Below are positions 59,735 to 64,000 of a stretch of 64,000 nt of DNA, one piece after another. Position 1 is the first letter of the stretch. Each line of letters opens with the position of its first letter. Under the pieces are notes generated by a model. It searched no databases. It was not told where the DNA came from and was given only the letters and a program-made list of their open reading frames with translations. The stretch comes from Candidatus Solibacter usitatus (lineage in GTDB: Bacteria; Acidobacteriota; Terriglobia; Bryobacterales; Bryobacteraceae): assembly GCA_016191645.1 (NCBI GenBank), contig JACPVQ010000205.1, positions 1 through 64,000 on the forward strand. Reading direction: 5' to 3'. Both the position numbers and the translations under genes were made by a program.

Positions 59735-60865
59735 TCAGGCTTTGCAGAACTGATTCCAGGTGCGCCAAAAGTAGCCGTCCGTCATGCCGGCGATGTAATC
59801 GCAAGTGACGAAATGGGGCGCTCTGCCCAACTCGACTTCTTCCCGATAGTTGGGCGGGAGGTTCTCCGGGTGGTTCTGGAATAAATGGAACAGATCGTCG
59901 ATCGCCGCGTTGGAGCGCTTACGGTCGGAAATCAAAGCCTCCGTCCCATAGACGTGTTTGTGCAGAAACCCCTTCAGCGCGGCGTTGGTGAGTGCATCCT
60001 CCGGCGACAGGCAGGCCAATCTTTCGCCGCTATCGCGAACATCATCCACAGTCTGCGCGCCCATGGCCAGCGTTTTATCGTATGTTCCGCGAATCAACGC
60101 CGAAACGAGCACATCCACCAATCCGCGGATGCATTCCAGAAACTGAATTCGCGCCGGAGCTCCCGGGTACATGGTCTCCGCCGATTCCCGCCGCCGCGCA
60201 AACTCCGGCACTTCCTGCGACAGAATGTCGACATCAATCAATCCCGCAGAGTGCGCGTCATCCAGATCGGCGGTGTTGTACCCGATCTCATCGGCGAGGT
60301 CGATGAGCTGTGCTTCCAGCGTTGGCTTCTTTCCGGGAAGGTACTCTTCCAGGTTCTCGTCATCTCCGGCATGAAGTTCCGACGAATGCTTGACGATTCC
60401 CTCGCGCACCTCGAACGTCAGATTCAAGCCGGGAAAGGGCGCGTAGCGCTGCTCGAAGGATTCCACCAGCCGCAGCGCATGAAGGTTGTGATTGAAGCGC
60501 GCGCCGAAGCGGCGCATATGCCGGTCCAGCGCCATTTCGCCGGAGTGGCCAAAGGGAGGATGGCCAATGTCGTGGGCGAGGGCGAGAGCTTCGGTAAGAT
60601 CCTCGTCGAGTCCCAAGACGGCCGAGACCGTGCGGGAAAGCTGCGCCACTTCCATGGTGTGGGTCAGGCGGTTGCGGAAATGGTCGGAAATGCCGGCGGT
60701 GAAGACCTGCGTCTTGTTTTCCAGGCGGCGAAAAGCACGGGAATGGATGATACGGTCGCGATCGCGTTGAAAATCGTTGCGATAGCGGTGCGGAGGCTCA
60801 GGGAAGCGGCGGCCACTGGTGCCGGTTACGGGAAAACGGAGATAGGAGAGCGCTGCGGGCCCCAC
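59735..60865 (-). CDS. dgt: Deoxyguanosinetriphosphate triphosphohydrolase-like HD protein
   Basis: The 376-residue HD-domain phosphohydrolase has RDRIIHSRAFRRLENKTQVF, RNRLTHTMEVAQLSR (first metal His), LAHDIGHPPFGHSGE (His-Asp pair) and LIDLADEIGYNTADLDDA (last Asp). It cleaves dNTPs to the deoxynucleoside and triphosphate, with roles in dNTP balance. The length is that of the short dGTPase-like type 2 proteins. It starts 7 bases after the stop of the TPR gene, same direction. Gene symbol by family only. Confidence 0.9.
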   Translation of the reverse strand: MGPAALSYLRFPVTGTSGRRFPEPPHRYRNDFQRDRDRIIHSRAFRRLENKTQVFTAGISDHFRNRLTHTMEVAQLSRTVSAVLGLDEDLTEALALAHDIGHPPFGHSGEMALDRHMRRFGARFNHNLHALRLVESFEQRYAPFPGLNLTFEVREGIVKHSSELHAGDDENLEEYLPGKKPTLEAQLIDLADEIGYNTADLDDAHSAGLIDVDILSQEVPEFARRRESAETMYPGAPARIQFLECIRGLVDVLVSALIRGTYDKTLAMGAQTVDDVRDSGERLACLSPEDALTNAALKGFLHKHVYGTEALISDRKRSNAAIDDLFHLFQNHPENLPPNYREEVELGRAPHFVTCDYIAGMTDGYFWRTWNQFCKA

Positions 60866-60872
60866 GAGCTTG

Positions 60873-61589
60873 TTACTTCGGCGGCGAGATCTGGTTCAAT
60901 TCGCCGAGCAGACCAACCGCGGCCCGCGTCACAGCCGAGCGGTCGGCGTTCTGCAACTGCTCGAGAATCGACCGGGCTTCCTGCGGTTTGGAGCGAATGA
61001 TCGTCTTCACCAACAGAATCTGGGCCTGCTCTTTCGAAACCAGCGGCGTCGGGTTGGCGATCAGTTCGCGGCACAGTTTTTCCGCCTCGGCCAGCTTTTT
61101 CTGGCCGTGATACAACGACACCAGGGATACTTTGGCGACAGAGGCAATCTGCGCATGACTGCCATTGGCCGCTTCTTTCAGCCCGCTTTCACATTCGGCG
61201 GTTTTGCCCATATCACAGAGCTGAGAGGATGCCTGCACACGAGCAATCAGGCCCTCCATGGACCCGGAATGCTTGAGAGCGACCTCGTTGAATGCCTTCA
61301 TCGCGGCGGTGTCTTTTTCTTCCTGCGTCTTAAACATCTGCGCGCCGGGAGGCCCGCTGACGCCAATGATGCCGTCCAAAACCAGGGAGGCCTTGCGAAG
61401 GTCCTCTTGCCGCTGGTTCTTGCGCCAATTCAGAAAGCCGTAAATAGATCCGGCGACCAGGAGAACCGCCAACACGATTGCGCCATTGCGCAGAACGCCA
61501 GCCTTGTGCGTAGTGACGTATTCGAAAATGTTCTCGATCTGTTCGACAAAAGTGTCGTGCTTGATTTGTTCTTTTAACTGCTTGTCCAC
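60873..61589 (-). CDS. YfgM-like TPR membrane protein
   Basis: The 238-residue protein has an N-terminal cytoplasmic stretch, one membrane helix (about 33-52; GAIVLAVLLVAGSIYGFL) and a periplasmic region of TPR-like helices (FNEVALKHSGSMEGLIARVQASSQL; SLVSLYHGQKKLAEAEKLCRELI). The architecture matches YfgM/DUF2133-type tetratricopeptide proteins linked with the Sec translocon and periplasmic chaperones. It is followed by dgt. No signal peptide cleavage is predicted. Confidence 0.78.
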   Translation of the reverse strand: MDKQLKEQIKHDTFVEQIENIFEYVTTHKAGVLRNGAIVLAVLLVAGSIYGFLNWRKNQRQEDLRKASLVLDGIIGVSGPPGAQMFKTQEEKDTAAMKAFNEVALKHSGSMEGLIARVQASSQLCDMGKTAECESGLKEAANGSHAQIASVAKVSLVSLYHGQKKLAEAEKLCRELIANPTPLVSKEQAQILLVKTIIRSKPQEARSILEQLQNADRSAVTRAAVGLLGELNQISPPK

Positions 61590-61673
61590 GGATACCCTTC
61601 AGGAAGGAAAACGCTTTGAAAATAACAGGTTACCACAAGGTTTCCGACTTCCAAAAGGGAAGGAAGCCGCATC

Positions 61674-62018
61674 CTATTTCCGGCGCGCGCCCCTGGCCGG
61701 AGCGGCGTGCCGGTATCCGGCCCGCAGCAGATCAGGCAGCGCGTCCATGGACACGCTGGTCAACCGCACCAGAATCCACGGATAGTTCCGGTAATGCTCG
61801 GTGACGTAGTAAGTCAGCGGTTCAGCGGCCATAAGTTCCTCACGCTGATCGAACGGCATGCGCAAGACGATGGAGTCCAGGTCTGGCCGCAGCCGCACGA
61901 ACAAACTGCCTCTTATCTTCAACGCCGGAGTTCCGTACGATGTGCCTTCCTCAACGTCCGGCATCCTTAGCGCGAGAAGGCGAACCGTGTCGTAGGTCAC
62001 CCGTTCTTTTTTCTTCAC
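61674..62018 (-). CDS. MmcQ/YjbR-family protein
   Basis: The 114-residue protein matches the MmcQ/YjbR fold: VRLLALRMPDVEEGTSYGTPALKI, FVRLRPDLDSIVLRMPFDQREELMAAEP, and YVTEHYRNYPWILVRLTSVSMDALPDLL with the conserved aromatic WILVRL. This is a CyaY-like alpha/beta DNA-binding-type fold without known activity. It lies 3 bases downstream of ribA in the same direction. Confidence 0.82.
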   Translation of the reverse strand: MKKKERVTYDTVRLLALRMPDVEEGTSYGTPALKIRGSLFVRLRPDLDSIVLRMPFDQREELMAAEPLTYYVTEHYRNYPWILVRLTSVSMDALPDLLRAGYRHAAPARGARRK

Positions 62019-62021
62019 GGC

Positions 62022-62636
62022 CTAATCCATGTCCAGCAAATGGCCGAGCTTTTCTTTTTTCGTTCTCAGGTAGTCCTCGCTCGTCTCTTGAAAGGGAACG
62101 ATGCAGGGGACACGCTCGGTCACTGTAACGCCGGCTCTCTCCAGGGCTTCAATCTTTCCCGGATTGTTGGAAAGCAGACGCACGCGGGAAAGCCCGAGAT
62201 GAGAAAGAATCGCCCCCGGAAGCTCGTAATTGCGCAGATCGGCTTCGAAACCGAGTTGCTCGTTGGCTTCGACGGTGTCCGCGCCTTGATCCTGCAAGGC
62301 GTAGGCGCGCAGCTTGTTCATCAGGCCGATGCCTCTGCCTTCCTGCATTTCGTAGAGCAGAATTCCGCGCCCTTCGGCGGCAATCATGCGCAGCGCGAGT
62401 TCGAGTTGCGAGCGGCAATCGCAGCGCAGGCTATGGAACACGTCGCCTGTCAAGCACTGGGAATGAATGCGCACCAGCGGCGGGTCGCTGGTAACGTCGC
62501 CCATCACCAGAACGGCCGCCTCTTCCACGCGATCGGCGAAATGGCCGACGAAACCGAAGATGCGGAAGACGCCGAATCGCGTGGGGAATTCCGCTTCGGC
62601 CATTTTTTCAAGCCGCATGGTTGTTACAGGATGCAT
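62022..62636 (-). CDS. ribA: GTP cyclohydrolase II
   Basis: The 204-residue stand-alone RibA has the zinc ligands in SQCLTGDVFHSLRCDCRSQ, the active-site EGRGIGLMNKLRAY and the catalytic Arg/Asp region RLLSNNPGKIEAL. It converts GTP to 2,5-diamino-6-ribosylamino-pyrimidinone phosphate, the first step of riboflavin synthesis. No RibB domain is fused, unlike many RibBA proteins. ATG 62636 is chosen because the upstream part of the frame is unrelated. No FMN riboswitch was seen upstream. Confidence 0.92.
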   Translation of the reverse strand: MHPVTTMRLEKMAEAEFPTRFGVFRIFGFVGHFADRVEEAAVLVMGDVTSDPPLVRIHSQCLTGDVFHSLRCDCRSQLELALRMIAAEGRGILLYEMQEGRGIGLMNKLRAYALQDQGADTVEANEQLGFEADLRNYELPGAILSHLGLSRVRLLSNNPGKIEALERAGVTVTERVPCIVPFQETSEDYLRTKKEKLGHLLDMD

Positions 62637-62664
62637 GGGTGGAGAGTACAGGGAAGCACTATCA

Positions 62665-62672
62665 ATTATAAT
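62665..62672. promoter_or_regulatory. Possible bidirectional -10 element between ribA and the LytS-type kinase gene
   Basis: The sequence ATTATAAT contains TATAAT on both strands and lies 28 bases from the ribA start and 15 bases from the kinase start. No -35 was recognised on either side. It is the only AT-rich stretch in the 51-base divergent gap. Confidence 0.35.
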
Positions 62673-62687
62673 GACGATCGCGGGTCC

Positions 62688-64000
62688 ATGCTGGAGCAAT
62701 ACCTTGTCAACCTCTTTGTCAAACTGGCTGTAGCGGCCTCGCTGGCAACCATACTGGTGAGGCTCGATTTCATTCCCCGGCTGCTGATGGAAGAAGAGCG
62801 CACGCTGCCCAAGCGCATGTTGCTGGCGCTGGCGTTCGCCATTGTTTTCGGTACCAGCGTGGCCATTCGCGTGCTCAGCCGCAACGGATACCAAGCGGTA
62901 GATCTTGGCCTGGAGGGAAGCCTTCTTTGCGGCCTGGTGGGCGGCTACGTGTGCGGACTGACCAGCGGAATTCTGATCGCGATTCCCGCGATGTTGAACG
63001 GTGAATTGCTCACCATGCCGCTATTTGCAGGGCTTGGAGTGACCGGCGGTCTGCTGCGCGACCTGGCTCCGGAAAAAGAAGAGATGTGGAGGTTCTCGCC
63101 CTTTTTCGACGTCGTGTTCGTGCGCATGCTGAGGCACCGCATTGATCCGCCGCGGGTGTTATTTCACGTTACCTTTTTGTTCACCATCTTCTTCGCGGAA
63201 TTCGTCCGGCTGAATTTGGCGAAGTCTTTTGGCGCGCGCTTTCTTTTCGTCCTGTACCCGCAGGCGGAGTCGACGGTCTGGCTGTCGGTGGCCACTTACA
63301 GCGCAACGCTCTTCGCCGTGACGCTGCCGCTGAAGGTCTGGAACAACACGCGCAACGAGCGGAAGCTGGAAGCCCAACAGGCCTTGCTCACGGAGGCCCG
63401 GCTGGCCGCACTGACGCGCCAGATCAACCCGCATTTCCTGTTCAACACGCTGAATTCCGTGGCCAGCCTCATCCGCACCAATCAGGAGCAGGCGCGCACC
63501 ATGATTACACGGCTTTCCAACATTCTTCGCCGCCTTCTACGCAAGCAGGAAAACATGTCGTCTCTGCGCGAAGAACTCTCCTTCATCGACGATTACCTGG
63601 CCATCGAGATGGTGCGTTTTGGGTCCAAGCTCAAGTTCGAGAAAACCGTGGACCCGCGCACGCTCGACATGCTTGCGCCGAGCATGGTCTTGCAGCCGAT
63701 TGTGGAAAACAGCATCAAGCACGGACTCAGCAGCAAGGTGGAGGGGGGATGCATTCGATTCGTGAGCATGCCCGCGGGCAGCCGCCTGTTGATGATCATT
63801 GAAGACGACGGCGTTGGCATCGCCGAGGAACGGCTGGACGATTTGTTTCTGCATGGAATCGGGATGAGTAACGTCAAGGAAAGGCTGAAAGTTTTGTACG
63901 GCGATGACTACCGGCTGAGCGTCATCAGCCGTTTGGGGGAGGGCACGAGAACGGAAATCGAAGTGCCCCAACTCAAAGTGCCGCTGGCGGCGGTATCCTA
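62688..64000 (+). CDS. LytS-type sensor histidine kinase, runs to the window edge
   Basis: The open frame from ATG 62688 reaches the last base of the window; the final two bases are TA, so the stop may be one base away. About six membrane helices (LYT-type sensor; GSLLCGLVGGYVCGLTSGILIAIPAML) are followed by the His_kinase domain with His in ALTRQINPHFLFNTLNSV and an ATPase domain (IVENSIKHGL; EDDGVGIAEERL; GIGMSNVKERL). About 437 residues are visible, close to the full length of this type. Such kinases normally pair with a LytTR-type regulator, which would be expected just outside the window. No stop lies in the window. Confidence 0.9.
   Translation, partial: MLEQYLVNLFVKLAVAASLATILVRLDFIPRLLMEEERTLPKRMLLALAFAIVFGTSVAIRVLSRNGYQAVDLGLEGSLLCGLVGGYVCGLTSGILIAIPAMLNGELLTMPLFAGLGVTGGLLRDLAPEKEEMWRFSPFFDVVFVRMLRHRIDPPRVLFHVTFLFTIFFAEFVRLNLAKSFGARFLFVLYPQAESTVWLSVATYSATLFAVTLPLKVWNNTRNERKLEAQQALLTEARLAALTRQINPHFLFNTLNSVASLIRTNQEQARTMITRLSNILRRLLRKQENMSSLREELSFIDDYLAIEMVRFGSKLKFEKTVDPRTLDMLAPSMVLQPIVENSIKHGLSSKVEGGCIRFVSMPAGSRLLMIIEDDGVGIAEERLDDLFLHGIGMSNVKERLKVLYGDDYRLSVISRLGEGTRTEIEVPQLKVPLAAVS

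Noticed and set aside
62637-62687. FMN riboswitch upstream of ribA
   Set aside because: The gap is only 51 bases, too short for the RFN element, and none of its conserved hairpins is visible.

Overview
The window is about 64 kb of GC-rich (roughly 60%), densely packed bacterial chromosome. The gene content points to an acidobacterium of the Solibacter/Bryobacter type: an Oar-like TonB-dependent receptor with an N-terminal carboxypeptidase-regulatory domain, a tricorn-type S41 protease, several secreted S9 peptidases, a Tat-exported aldo/keto reductase, sulfatase/glycosidase genes and a DUF3830 gene. This placement is an inference from gene families, not a phylogenetic result.

Layout. 1-2.7 kb: the end of an IS701-like element that cuts off a PQQ-type beta-propeller gene, with a cysteine hydrolase upstream of it. 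2.8-8.5 kb: a NarL-type two-component pair and a glycosyltransferase cluster. 8.5-18.4 kb: a polysaccharide-use region, with a TonB-dependent receptor facing an operon of sulfatase, GH5-like glycosidase and a frameshifted TIM-barrel glycosidase. 18.4-23.8 kb: a lipoprotein parvulin, holB and a soluble hybrid histidine kinase, bounded by unusual multi-hairpin repeats; one repeat copy is split by an IS whose transposase needs a -1 frameshift at an A8 tract. 23.7-29.8 kb: a Rieske oxygenase divergent from an amino-acid permease, PLP gamma-lyase and enolase-superfamily epimerase, then an outer-membrane protein and a DUF3830 protein. 29.8-35.2 kb: a tightly coupled sdhB-C-D-A, two-subunit class I fumarase and GNAT operon. 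35.2-44.0 kb: a third hairpin repeat copy, then a leftward operon for extracellular peptide breakdown (S9 peptidase, tricorn protease, gamma-glutamyltransferase) plus SMP-30 and SDR enzymes. 44.0-48.7 kb: aldo/keto reductase, rpe, a BamD-like lipoprotein, a receiver protein, yajQ and an alpha/beta hydrolase. 48.6-58.2 kb: a completely coupled TetR-TolC-HlyD-ATPase-ATPase-permease-permease exporter operon ending in a secreted S9 peptidase. 58.2-64 kb: DUF2157/GDYXXLXY membrane pair, dGTPase, YfgM-like TPR protein, MmcQ/YjbR protein, ribA and a LytS-type kinase that runs to the window edge.

Genes work together mainly through translationally coupled operons with ATGA or TTGA start/stop overlaps. 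The strongest unexplained signal is the family of modular hairpin elements near 18.5, 21.9/23.75 and 35.3 kb. Stem sequences differ between hairpins but pair perfectly, the centre TCTGGAGA (or its complement TCTCCAGA) is fixed, and every copy lies at the 3' end of genes. No tRNA, rRNA, CRISPR or riboswitch was recognised, and no gene-free stretch longer than 300 bases was seen outside the insertion sequence.
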